Shown: in pieces, positions 8,092 through 16,307 of the stretch | How positions within the stretch are numbered: position 1 is the stretch's first letter | How the letters are laid out: every line of letters begins with the position of its first letter | NCBI RefSeq assembly: GCF_940670685.1 | Contig: NZ_OW711693.1 | Coordinates: forward strand, 3,472,001 to 3,536,000 | DNA from: Anaeropeptidivorans aminofermentans | GTDB taxonomy: Bacteria > Bacillota > Clostridia > Lachnospirales > UBA5962 | DNA length: 64,000 nt | Direction of reading: 5' to 3' | The notes under the pieces: generated by a model | The model's input: the letters and a program-made list of their open reading frames with translations, nothing else | Database searches by the model: none | What the model was told of the DNA's origin: nothing | Made by a program: the position numbers and the translations under genes

Positions 8092-9969
8092 ATGAAAAAT
8101 AAAAAGACGCATTTTATCGATCTTCTCCTTGGAAGGGCTCTCGTAAATGCGGAAATAGCGGGGGAAAAGCTGAATCTTCCCTGGGGTCTTCCCATTATGG
8201 CATCAGATGCTGTTTCTTCTGTGGCTTACGCCCTTGAAGAGATACTTTTGGTGCTTGTTCCCGTTTTAGGGCTTGGTGCTATTGGCTATCTTGATGTTGT
8301 AGCACTGCCCATAATAATTTTGCTCCTGATTTTGGCCTTTTCTTATTCTCAGATAATTGACCATTATCCAAACGGCGGCGGCTCTTATGTGGTTTCCAGC
8401 GAAAATCTGGGGAAAGGCGCCTCCCTTTTTGCGGCCTCTGCACTGATTGTAGACTATATTATGACGGTTGCCGTAAGTTTATCTTCTGCCACGGCGGCAT
8501 TTTTAGCTGCTTTTCCCTCTCTTTGGGAATACAGGGTTATAATAGCTATTGCTTTTTTATCTATCGTTACATTAATGAATTTAAGGGGCGTCAGGGAATC
8601 TGCCAAGATATTCGGCGCACCTACCTATGGTTTTATTGTTATAATGATGATTTTAATCATCACGGGCTTTATAAGGTTTATAACCGGTACTCTTGACCCT
8701 ATAAAATACACAGGCGTTCCTGATTTTAATGGGGGCTTATCCGAATCTTTGCTTATACTGCTTTTGCTTAAGGCATTTTCTTCAGGCTGTTCCGCCCTTA
8801 CGGGCATAGAAGCAGTAAGCAATGCCGTGCCCTCTTTTAAAGACCCTGCCCAAAAAACCGCAAAGCATGTTTTATATGTGCTTGTTTGCATCATCATATT
8901 TATTTTCGGCGGCTCCGTGCTTCTTGCGTCAAGGCTTCATGTTATTCCGCTAGAAGGCCACACGGTTATCTCCCAAATGGGTATGGCCATATTCGGAAGC
9001 GGCCCTATGTTTTATCTGCTTCAGTTTGCAACCTCCCTTATCTTGCTTTTAGCTGCCAATACGGCATATAACGGGCTTCCTAATTTATTAGCCTTGCTTG
9101 CTTTTGATAATTACATGCCCCATCAGTTTTCACAAAGGGGAAGAAAGCTCAGCTTTTCAAACGGAATATTATTTATATATTTTGTGGCCGGAGGGCTTAT
9201 TATATTTTTTCAAGCCGATACCCACCACCTTATCCCTTTGTATTCCGTAGGTGTTTTCCTTTCCTTTACCCTTGCCCAGACAGGCATGGTGGCCAAATGG
9301 TTCAAAATAAAAGGAAACGGCTGGAAGCGTAAAATGCTGATTAACATCATCGGCTCTATCATGAGCTTTGTGGGTATGGTCATCGTATTTGTAACCAAGT
9401 TTTCAAGCGGCGCCTGGATGCTTGGTATCGCAATACCCATGATTTCAATTATAATGTATAGCATTCATAAGCATTATAAGGCCGTGTATGATGATATAAG
9501 GCTTGAACCGGAAGAAGCAAAATCCCTTTATAAGCCCTGTACAAGCACAAACCAAAGACCTTTTATCGTGCTTGGCTCCTCCTTTTCAAGGCCCTTTATA
9601 AAAGCCATTAACTATGCAAACGCCCTAAGTGCCAACGTAACGGCAGTGCATATTGCAACCAGTGATGAGGACAAGGCAAAATTTCAGGAGCTCTGGAAAA
9701 AGTCCGGTTTCGGCTTTCCTCTCGTAATTATCGAAGCCCCTTACAGGGATATTATTCCCCCTATTGCCGATTACATCGAACAATGGCATAATGAGCTTCC
9801 TCATAACGGCTTTCTTACGGTAGTGCTGGTTAAATTTGTGGAAAACCATTTTGTAGATAAGATTCTTCACAATCAAACAACCTATTTCATTGAAAGACGC
9901 CTTAAATCCTTTAATTATGTGGCAACCTTAATGGTTCATTACATCTATAAGAAATCGGGGAAGGTTTAA
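8092..9969 (+). CDS. kimA: KimA-type high-affinity potassium importer (APC superfamily)
   Basis: 625 residues. The N-terminal 450 or so form a 12-helix APC fold with the signatures MASDAVSSVAYALEEIL and HYPNGGGSYVVSSENLG. They are followed by LLLKAFSSGCSALTGIEAVS and LLAANTAYNGLPNL. The last 150 residues form a cytoplasmic domain. This closely follows Bacillus subtilis KimA (YdaO), a K+/H+ symporter whose expression and activity are controlled by c-di-AMP. I start at the ATG at 8092, because AAAGAGGT abuts the earlier ATG at 8083 but is correctly spaced (10 nt) for 8092. No riboswitch is visible upstream, so control may be at the protein level. It is a single-gene unit ended by a strong hairpin. 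Confidence 0.85.
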   Translation: MKNKKTHFIDLLLGRALVNAEIAGEKLNLPWGLPIMASDAVSSVAYALEEILLVLVPVLGLGAIGYLDVVALPIIILLLILAFSYSQIIDHYPNGGGSYVVSSENLGKGASLFAASALIVDYIMTVAVSLSSATAAFLAAFPSLWEYRVIIAIAFLSIVTLMNLRGVRESAKIFGAPTYGFIVIMMILIITGFIRFITGTLDPIKYTGVPDFNGGLSESLLILLLLKAFSSGCSALTGIEAVSNAVPSFKDPAQKTAKHVLYVLVCIIIFIFGGSVLLASRLHVIPLEGHTVISQMGMAIFGSGPMFYLLQFATSLILLLAANTAYNGLPNLLALLAFDNYMPHQFSQRGRKLSFSNGILFIYFVAGGLIIFFQADTHHLIPLYSVGVFLSFTLAQTGMVAKWFKIKGNGWKRKMLINIIGSIMSFVGMVIVFVTKFSSGAWMLGIAIPMISIIMYSIHKHYKAVYDDIRLEPEEAKSLYKPCTSTNQRPFIVLGSSFSRPFIKAINYANALSANVTAVHIATSDEDKAKFQELWKKSGFGFPLVIIEAPYRDIIPPIADYIEQWHNELPHNGFLTVVLVKFVENHFVDKILHNQTTYFIERRLKSFNYVATLMVHYIYKKSGKV

Positions 9970-10040
9970 ATATTTAAAAACTTTATAACCTATTCACCGT
10001 TACAAAGCTTAAAGATAAGTTTGGTAACGGCACTCATTTA

Positions 10041-10073
10041 AAAACGATACAGCCTAAGGCTGTATCGTTTTTA
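10041..10073 (+). terminator. Terminator of kimA
   Basis: AAAACGATACAGCC and GGCTGTATCGTTTTT form a long stem with a TAA loop and a T-rich tail, 70 bp after the kimA stop. Confidence 0.85.
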
Positions 10074-10140
10074 GTTTATTTAATATAAATTGTAGTTTTT
10101 GCTGTCTTTAATTTAAAATATATATTGCTCTTGTTATATA

Positions 10141-10332
10141 TAATAAATTTCTTATAAAGAAGTAACAAAAGCCGATTCACTACGGATTCAGCGTTACCAA
10201 ACAAAAAACAAATTTGATAACCATAAGAAAATGCTCACTTAAAAAATATTTGCAGGCTTACGCCTGTATCCTTTTTCAAGTTCGCGCAGTATAAAAAATG
10301 GATTTTCTTCGGAAACATAGTGAAATTGTCTT
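10141..10332 (-). repeat. Truncated long-form palindromic repeat
   Basis: Read on the minus strand it matches the repeats at 17.7 and 42.5 kb: TATGTTTCCGAAGAAAATC, a decayed GGATACAGGC/GCCTG hairpin, TTTTCTTATGGTTATCAAAT, AGTGAATCGGCTTTTGTTAC, CTTTATAAGAAATTTA. The other end is missing and a B-type repeat begins at once at 10333. Confidence 0.75.
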
Positions 10333-10462
10333 TATAGTAAATTTCATAGAAGGATGCAATAAAAATCTATTTTTCATAAACGACTTAAATATATAGAATC
10401 CCTATGTTTAAGCCATTCAATATATACGATTTTTATTCCTGTTTCATTTGAAATTTACTATA
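10333..10462. repeat. B-type palindromic repeat (about 130 bp)
   Basis: The ends are TATAGTAAATTTCATAGAAG and CATTTGAAATTTACTATA. The interior is GCAATAAAAATC, ATTTTTCATAAACG, then ACTTAAATATA paired with TATGTTTAAGCC. It is a 'clean' copy: the 58.3 kb copy has the same sequence with a further insertion. It ends 15 bp from the stop codon of the flavodoxin-like gene. Confidence 0.85.
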
Positions 10463-10477
10463 ATTGAATTAAGGCTA

Positions 10478-11044
10478 TTAATACTGCATATCAAAGCCTT
10501 CTTCAAGCCTTGTTGTATAAATTTCTCCTGCCTGCTCCAGCGCCTGGAAGATATAGTCTTTATTGAAACGGGTTACCGGTATGCGGTCATAGGCTCTCAT
10601 TCCCATATGTTTCAATGCCTCTTCCATGTTGTGTAAGCACTCAACTGCTCCTAATCCGGTACCTCCGGCACAAGCAATCAGAAAACAGCGTTTTCCCGCA
10701 AGAAATTTATTATGTCTCGTTTCGCATCTGCGAAGCCGGTCAATGAAGGCTTTCATACATTCTGTTATATCATGCCAGTATACGGCAGATACAAAAACAA
10801 CGCCGTCTGCTTCCGCCAACTGCTGATATATTTCTTCAAAATCGTCCTTTAAAACACAAAGCCCTTTTGAACGGCAAATTCCCCAGCCATTCCCGCAAGC
10901 ACGGCAATGTTCAATCTTTTTTCTATTCAAATGTATTTCTGTAATTTTTCCATCTTTTTTCTTGATGCCGGATAGAAACTTTTCCTTGGCAGAAGCCGTA
11001 AGCCCATCTGTGTTAGGACTTGACCAAATTACCGCTACATTCAT
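10478..11044 (-). CDS. Flavodoxin-like NAD(P)H-dependent FMN reductase
   Basis: 188 residues of the WrbA/iron-sulfur-flavoprotein-type fold. The N-terminal phosphate-binding loop is WSSPNTDGLTASAKEKF and a later flavin-ring contact region is SAVYWHDITECMKAFIDR. A cysteine-containing segment (CRACGNGWGICRSKGLC) looks like those of redox-active family members. It probably reduces flavin, quinone or a small oxidant in the cytoplasm using NAD(P)H. The start has GGGGG seven bases upstream. A perfect 24-bp palindrome lies 40 bp before the ATG and probably controls it. The gene appears monocistronic. Confidence 0.8.
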   Translation of the reverse strand: MNVAVIWSSPNTDGLTASAKEKFLSGIKKKDGKITEIHLNRKKIEHCRACGNGWGICRSKGLCVLKDDFEEIYQQLAEADGVVFVSAVYWHDITECMKAFIDRLRRCETRHNKFLAGKRCFLIACAGGTGLGAVECLHNMEEALKHMGMRAYDRIPVTRFNKDYIFQALEQAGEIYTTRLEEGFDMQY

Positions 11045-11083
11045 TATTTTCCCCCATATTATTTTTCATCATAAATATAGCTT

Positions 11084-11107
11084 AGGCAATGGTTGCAACC
11101 ATTGCCT
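11084..11107. promoter_or_regulatory. Perfect 24-bp palindrome, candidate operator
   Basis: The half-sites AGGCAATGGTTG and CAACCATTGCCT are exact reverse complements with no spacer. It lies 40-63 bp upstream of the flavodoxin-like gene, where a dimeric repressor or activator would bind. No T-run follows it, so it is not an intrinsic terminator. I see no second copy in the window. Confidence 0.55.
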
Positions 11108-11292
11108 GCAAGTAATATAAATTATGCTCCTAAAAGATTATGTAAATAATTTGAGTTAATAAAGTACCCTTAAAATCATATAAAAATCTATTATTTCGGG
11201 GATACTGCGTTCTTAGACAGAAAGGGCATTCAATACAGAGCCCACTGCCTGAACTTTCTATAGCTTCCTGTTTAACGGGAATTATTTTTATT

Positions 11293-11592
11293 TTAATGCC
11301 CGAAAAACTCTTTGATAATGCCGTCTTGCTCCGGCAGGTTTACAACATAGCCAAAGCCTACTTGTCCGTCTGTACTCTCCTTATAGGCTCTTGTTCTTTC
11401 CTCACCAAAGGCACCGCAAAGCTCTATTACGCCAAAACCATCCTCTTTAAGCTTAAGAACAAGCTCTTTGGCTTCATCAAAGCTATTTACCGTAAAAATA
11501 TAAGTGTCCTTTGTCTCAGTCTCAAATACGGCCTTATGGATTTCCGTATTATAAGCCGGGCTCATTAAAATGTGTGCAAATTTTTTCTTCAT
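11293..11592 (-). CDS. Small conserved protein, DUF6506-like
   Basis: 99 residues beginning MKKKFAHILMSPAYNTEIHK and ending with a conserved-looking GFGYVVNLPEQDGIIKEFFG. The pattern of a short alpha/beta protein fits the DUF6506 family as I remember it. No catalytic motif is recognised. It is 17 bp downstream of an esterase gene on the same strand, so they are likely co-transcribed. The ribosome-binding site AAGGAGG is good. Confidence 0.65.
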   Translation of the reverse strand: MKKKFAHILMSPAYNTEIHKAVFETETKDTYIFTVNSFDEAKELVLKLKEDGFGVIELCGAFGEERTRAYKESTDGQVGFGYVVNLPEQDGIIKEFFGH

Positions 11593-11609
11593 TAAATATG
11601 CCTCCTTTA

Positions 11610-12314
11610 TTATTTGTAAAGCCTTAAAAGGCCTTCTTCAATACGGTTTTGTCTGTTGTGGTGATGGCCCCCTTCGTCCCATAAGAGATTAACGGGATGA
11701 TTTGTTTTTCCTTTTAATATTTCTGCCGCTTCTTCGGCGTATTGGGTGGTCTTATCTAAAGGTTCCGGCTTTCCTTTTCCTTCGTCTTTTCCTGAAATTA
11801 GTATGATTTTCGCATTCTTATTTTTAGGGGAATTTGATTTTAAAAATTCTATAAAGTCATAATACCAGAAGGAGCCGGAAATACACAATGCATTCCCAAA
11901 TAGATTACTTTTATAAAGGGCATAGATACTCATAATTCCTCCAAGGGAAACGCCTCCTATAGAAACCTCCGACGCTTCCTTTCTTGTGGCGTATTTCTCA
12001 TTTATAAAGGGAATAAGATTATTTTCAATATAAGCAATATAAGCATCTCCACCGCCGCCGAAATCCTTAAATTTATGAGAAATGGCCTTTCCTGGCCATG
12101 GCGTTAGGTCCTTAAGGCGGTCACTTGTTGATAAAGCAACCGTAATATGCCTTTTAAGCCTTCCTTCTCCGTAAAGCTTATGTTCCGCCTTTTCCAAAAG
12201 AGGCGCCGTATCCTTCCCGTCATGAAAGTATAATACAGGCAGGCATTCGTCCTTATGATATTCCGGGGGAAGAAGCACGAAAATTTCTCTTCCGCAAACA
12301 GTATATATATCCAT
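11610..12314 (-). CDS. Esterase D-type alpha/beta hydrolase
   Basis: 234 residues with the COG2382/COG2819 esterase layout. It has a beta-strand-rich start (REIFVLLPPEYHKDECLPV), an early Asp in YFHDGKD, and the nucleophile serine in GVSLGGIMS near residue 122. There is a C-terminal ISGKDEGKG and a histidine cluster (GGHHHN) that supplies the catalytic His. Enzymes of this group cleave short acyl esters, and some hydrolyse siderophore esters. The neighbouring AraC-iron importer makes a ferric-siderophore esterase possible, but that is inference. It lacks a signal peptide and so is cytoplasmic. Confidence 0.78.
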   Translation of the reverse strand: MDIYTVCGREIFVLLPPEYHKDECLPVLYFHDGKDTAPLLEKAEHKLYGEGRLKRHITVALSTSDRLKDLTPWPGKAISHKFKDFGGGGDAYIAYIENNLIPFINEKYATRKEASEVSIGGVSLGGIMSIYALYKSNLFGNALCISGSFWYYDFIEFLKSNSPKNKNAKIILISGKDEGKGKPEPLDKTTQYAEEAAEILKGKTNHPVNLLWDEGGHHHNRQNRIEEGLLRLYK

Positions 12315-12415
12315 TTTTTCTCCTTAAATGTAAAATAGTTTTATTAGCAGGACAAACGCATGAATCGTTTATCCTGCCGCAAAAATGACATTTCTGCGAA
12401 TTTACTTCGAAAAGC

Positions 12416-12480
12416 ATCCAAGGTTCCTTTGAAACCTTGGATACTTTTACGTTTTGGCCGGGTTAAATCCAGCCAAAACG
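12416..12480 (-). terminator. Two tandem hairpins after the AraC gene
   Basis: ATCCAAGGTT/AACCTTGGAT (12416-12442) and CGTTTTGGC/GCCAAAACG (12450-12480) form two strong adjacent stems. They lie between the esterase start and the AraC stop. The T-run is weak, so one may be a terminator and the other an mRNA 3'-end structure. The rest of 12315-12647 shows nothing. Confidence 0.55.
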
Positions 12481-12647
12481 ATTAAAGCCCACTGCGCTAA
12501 AGAAAGGGATTTGTACATATTTTTTCATGCGCTTGTCCTGAGTTTTAGAGCCTTTTATATTCATATTCTAAAAAACTTATTCAGTATAAAATGTCCTTAC
12601 CGAAAAATTATAGCCTTCTGTCTGGTCTTCTTTCAAGCCGGCTGATT

Positions 12648-13463
12648 TTAAAAAAGCTTTTTAATATCCCTTGGGGATTTTCCCATATGCTTTTTAAAAA
12701 GCCTGCTGAAATAAAAAGGGTCCTGGTAGCCTACTCTTTCCGCCGTTTCCTTTACGCTTAAGCTCTCCACCGTCAAAAACTGCATGGCCATTTCCATACG
12801 ATGCTCTATCAGGTAATTAATAGGCCGTATCCCCATATGTTTATAAAAAATATAAGAAAATTGCTGCTCGCTCTTTCCAAACCTTTCACTCAAGCTTTTA
12901 AGGGTAATCGGTTCTTTATAATTATTTATCATATATTCTACGCTTTCCTGAACCATATCCCTTTCACTGTTTCTGCTTCTGCACAGTAAGCAGGCGAAAA
13001 TCTCGTCGATAATTGAAAGAAAAATGGCTTTTTTTCTAAATCTCGATTGGGCCTCGGGCCTGTTTGATATAATAAGAAGCTTCTTTAAATGCTTTTTTAT
13101 ATTTTCATTGTCGCCTATGGAAACCTCAAAGGCGGAATTCATATAATTGCTTCTTCTGTGCTCCGTTTTAAAGGGCCTGTAATATACGTTAATATGCGTA
13201 TACTCCTTATTGTCAAGGGGTTTAAAGGAAATCGATTTATTGGCACAGGCATGGATTACCTTTCCCTCTTCTGCTATGAACACTTCATCGTCAAGGGTTA
13301 TCTCTGCTCTACCTTCCACGGTAAATATAAAAGCGGAATAAAGGGTTTGGTATTTTTGGAAACCCTCTTTCAGGTCTCTTGTAAATAATATTATATTTCC
13401 TACCTCAAAGGGATAATTTGCATATTCTTCCGCCATAAGGCTTAAATTAATATCCTTCGGCAT
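12648..13463 (-). CDS. AraC-family regulator next to iron importer
   Basis: 271 residues with an N-terminal cupin-like sensing half (VEGRAEITLDDEVFIAEEGK) and a C-terminal double helix-turn-helix. The second helix-turn-helix carries the family signature ETAERVGYQDPFYFSRLFKK and ends GKSPRDIKKLF. It is transcribed away from the fecCD-like gene and separated by 540 bp. This arrangement matches Btr/YbbB-like activators that respond to siderophore-loaded binding proteins, so I infer activation of the adjacent importer by its ligand. No periplasmic-binding-like sensor domain is fused, unlike Btr itself, so the signal would be sensed by the cupin domain. Confidence 0.8.
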   Translation of the reverse strand: MPKDINLSLMAEEYANYPFEVGNIILFTRDLKEGFQKYQTLYSAFIFTVEGRAEITLDDEVFIAEEGKVIHACANKSISFKPLDNKEYTHINVYYRPFKTEHRRSNYMNSAFEVSIGDNENIKKHLKKLLIISNRPEAQSRFRKKAIFLSIIDEIFACLLCRSRNSERDMVQESVEYMINNYKEPITLKSLSERFGKSEQQFSYIFYKHMGIRPINYLIEHRMEMAMQFLTVESLSVKETAERVGYQDPFYFSRLFKKHMGKSPRDIKKLF

Positions 13464-13508
13464 GACTTTTACCTCCTGAAACTAACTGCGATTTGCTGCC
13501 TATGATTG

Positions 13509-13647
13509 TATAGTAAATTTAGCATTAAACAGTAACAAAACCGTATATTCATGGAAACTCGAAAATGTACCGTTTCCGAAGGAAATCTGTATTTTTAAGT
13601 CTCTGATGAATCGGCTTTTGTTACTGCTTTATAAGAAATTTACTGTA
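13509..13647. repeat. A-type palindromic repeat (139 bp)
   Basis: The ends are TATAGTAAATTTAGCATTAA and CTTTATAAGAAATTTACTGTA. The pairing cores are AGTAACAAAACCGTATATTC and GAATCGGCTTTTGTTAC. It lies in the divergent region between the araC-like gene and the iron importer, 45 bp upstream of the araC-like start codon, so it probably affects that promoter. Confidence 0.85.
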
Positions 13648-13953
13648 TCTTTTCATTTTCTTTGTATGAATATTGTAATGTGCTTCCCGCATTTGTGTAT
13701 TTAGTTTATATTTTCCTTTTTTATTTTAAATAACATCAATTTCTGAAAACAAATGTTAATTATGAAAAATGCATCTTTACTTTCTAACGTTTAGGTCCTA
13801 TGCCTATTTTATATGATTATGCAAGGATATTCCTATTAAATCCAGCCCTTTTATAAAGACATTTATATCATACCACATTTCGCTCTATGATATCAATTTT
13901 AATAATAGTACATGTTTCAATTTTCGTTTATTCCCTTTTTCAATATTTAATTC

Positions 13954-13980
13954 TATACTGTTTAAGTTAGTTCGACTTAA
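13954..13980 (+). promoter_or_regulatory. Promoter element with DtxR/IdeR-like iron box
   Basis: A TATACT (13954-13959) that can serve as -10 is followed directly by the 19-bp TTAAGTTAGTTCGACTTAA (13962-13980). This agrees with the DtxR/IdeR consensus TTAGGTTAGGCTAACCTAA at 13 of 19 positions, and its outer arms TTAAGT/ACTTAA are exact. It overlaps the expected start point, 20 bp before the importer's ATG. A related AGTTAG-N6-CTAACT site lies upstream of the ABC pair at 47.96 kb. Confidence 0.55.
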
Positions 13981-14000
13981 CACTATAAGGACGGATAAAT

Positions 14001-15092
14001 ATGAATGATCATACCCCTGCTTCATTTAAAGCAGTACATAAAGAAAACCGCAAATTTAAAATAACCATATTATTGCTTGTAATCATATTACTTATTTCCC
14101 TGATATTGTCTATGTCCATAGGGGCAATGAAAATACCGGCAAGTTCCGTATATAAAATAATACTTCATAATCTTTTTGGCATAAGCACAGGGGATACAGC
14201 TTTTTTAAGCCAAGGGGCCAATTTTAACATCGTATGGCAGATTCGCTTTCCCAGAGTGCTTCTGGGCCTTATAACAGGGGCGGGCCTTGCCTTAAGCGGG
14301 GCAATTATGCAGGCCTCCGTTCAAAATCCTCTTGCGGAGCCTTATATCCTCGGTATCTCATCAGGAGCAACCTTAGGAGCAACCTTCTCCATTATGCTCG
14401 GCGTGGGAGCCATAGGGCTTTTCCCTTCAGGCGGGATTGCTTTTTGGGCCTTCTTAGGAGCCATCGGGGCTACAGCCGCGGTTTTAATGCTTTCTTCCAT
14501 GGGAGGAAAACCGTCATCTTCAAAGCTTGTGCTTTCAGGTACGGTTATCAATGCCCTTTGCGGTTCCTTGTCCAATTACATAATTTCTGTTGCAAGCAAT
14601 GCCGAAGGCATACAAACAGTGAAATTCTGGACCATGGGTTCTCTTGCGGCAGCTAAATGGGAAACTCTGCCTTTTCCGTCGGCGGTGGTTTTAATCTGCT
14701 GTTTATTCTTCCTTTTTCAGCCTCGTATCTTAAATACAATGCTCATCGGAGACGAAGCCGCCATTACCTTAGGCATAAACCTTAATTTCTATCGGAAGCT
14801 TTATATGACGATTACGGCATTTTTAATCGGCGTTTTAGTAAGCGTATGCGGCATTATCGGCTTTGTGGGCCTTATTATCCCTCATATCAGCCGCTCCATT
14901 GTGGGAACAGACCATAGGAGGCTCATGCCTTTTTGCATACTGCTTGGGGGATTGTTTATGATATGGGCAGACGCTTATGCCAGGATAGCGATTCCGGGAG
15001 GAGAGCTTTCCATCGGTATCGTGACCTCTTTAGTAGGCGCGCCCTTCTTCGTATACATTCTCATCAGGAAAAATTACGGTTTTAAGGGGTAA
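14001..15092 (+). CDS. FecCD-type permease of an iron/siderophore or B12 ABC importer
   Basis: 363 residues with the FecCD fold (about ten helices). Landmarks are the family motif WQIRFPRVLLGLITGAGLALSG, QNPLAEPYILGISSGA, and the cytoplasmic coupling region GIIGFVGLIIPHISR. It forms the homodimeric channel of a type II importer with the ATPase and lipoprotein that follow. Overlapping an iron-box-like operator and facing an AraC regulator, it most likely carries a ferric siderophore, though heme or cobalamin cannot be excluded. AAGGA lies nine bases before the ATG. Confidence 0.9.
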   Translation: MNDHTPASFKAVHKENRKFKITILLLVIILLISLILSMSIGAMKIPASSVYKIILHNLFGISTGDTAFLSQGANFNIVWQIRFPRVLLGLITGAGLALSGAIMQASVQNPLAEPYILGISSGATLGATFSIMLGVGAIGLFPSGGIAFWAFLGAIGATAAVLMLSSMGGKPSSSKLVLSGTVINALCGSLSNYIISVASNAEGIQTVKFWTMGSLAAAKWETLPFPSAVVLICCLFFLFQPRILNTMLIGDEAAITLGINLNFYRKLYMTITAFLIGVLVSVCGIIGFVGLIIPHISRSIVGTDHRRLMPFCILLGGLFMIWADAYARIAIPGGELSIGIVTSLVGAPFFVYILIRKNYGFKG

Positions 15093-15095
15093 ATT

Positions 15096-15860
15096 ATGGA
15101 TTTAAAAATAGAAGATTTAAAAGTTGAGCTTGCTAAAAAAGAAATTGTAAAAGGCATTTCCCTTGTGGCGGAGAAAAAAAGCTTCGTAGGGCTTTTAGGC
15201 CCCAACGGAAGCGGAAAATCCACATTGCTAAGAGCCGTTTATCAAGCCATTAAGCCAAGCCATGGAACTGTTTTAATGGACGGAATTCCCATGGGCACAT
15301 TAAGCCCTAAGAAAATTTCAAAGAAAATGGCCGTAGTAGGCCAGTTCAATCATATTGACTTTGATTTTAAAGTAATAGAAATTGTTCTCATGGGCCGAAC
15401 TCCCCATAAAAATATGCTTGAAATGGAAACAAAAGAAGATTACTTTATGGCAGAAGACGCCCTTAAAAAAGTAGGAATGGAGCATTACGCCGACAGAAGC
15501 TTCGCTTCCCTTTCCGGCGGCGAAAAACAGCGTATCGTCTTGGCAAGGGCCCTTGCCCAATCACCTGAAATCCTGATTTTAGACGAGCCTACAAACCACC
15601 TTGATATAAAATATCAGCTGCAGATTTTAAGCGTCATAAAGGGGCTTAATATATGTGTTCTTTCGGCTCTCCACGACCTTTCTCTTGCGTCCCAATATTG
15701 TGACAGTATTTATATTTTAAAGGACGGCCTTATTGCAGGCCACGGAAAGCCCGAAGAAATCATCACCCCTGAAATGGTCTATGAAGTTTACGGCGTAAAA
15801 TGCGATATAAGCAGAAATCCCCGTACCAATATGCTTTCTGTAAGCTATTATCAGGACTAA
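15096..15860 (+). CDS. ATPase of the iron/siderophore ABC importer
   Basis: 254 residues, starting 3 bp after the permease stop. Walker A is GPNGSGKSTLLRA, the signature motif is SLSGGEKQRIVLARAL, Walker B is ILILDEPTNHLD and the H-loop is ALHDLSLA. The length and the fused order with FecCD are typical of FecE/BtuD-type subunits. It binds the cytoplasmic face of the permease and hydrolyses ATP to drive uptake. Confidence 0.93.
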   Translation: MDLKIEDLKVELAKKEIVKGISLVAEKKSFVGLLGPNGSGKSTLLRAVYQAIKPSHGTVLMDGIPMGTLSPKKISKKMAVVGQFNHIDFDFKVIEIVLMGRTPHKNMLEMETKEDYFMAEDALKKVGMEHYADRSFASLSGGEKQRIVLARALAQSPEILILDEPTNHLDIKYQLQILSVIKGLNICVLSALHDLSLASQYCDSIYILKDGLIAGHGKPEEIITPEMVYEVYGVKCDISRNPRTNMLSVSYYQD

Positions 15861-15883
15861 ATGGTGTTTTCCTAGGAATAATG

Positions 15884-16022
15884 TAAGTAAACTTCAAGTG
15901 AAACTATAATAAAACTGTATATTCACTTTGGCTCAAAAATGTATCGTTTTTGAAGGAAAGCCGCACTTTTGAGTCCATAGAGTAATAGGCCTTTGTTACT
16001 TCCTTATGAGCAATTTACTATA
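15884..16022. repeat. A-type palindromic repeat inside the importer operon
   Basis: A 139-bp copy with arms TAAGTAAACTTCAAGTGAAAC/ATAAAACTGTATATTCAC and AGTAATAGGCCTTTGTTAC/ATGAGCAATTTACTATA. It separates the ATPase gene from the gene for its binding protein, which are normally adjacent. The rest of 15861-16307 holds no gene. This is the clearest case here of a repeat lodged between genes of one operon. Confidence 0.85.
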
Positions 16023-16307
16023 GATGAGCCAGAAGGATTTTAACGCCTATAAAGCAATCCCTAAAATTCCCATTACCTCATGGAATAGGCGGCACTAATT
16101 CATATGAATACTGAAATTCCATAGGATTCTTAAGTATCCTATTGGTCTAAACATCGGCTAAGGCATAAAACTTAATTTCTATAAATCTAATCGCTTGTGC
16201 GTTAGCCCTGAATAATTTTTAACGGTATTTAAGCTATGTCGATTTATTGATAGCTTTTATATATACTAAATTTTTATTATAAATGCTTTTATTTGAAAGG
16301 AGTCCAT

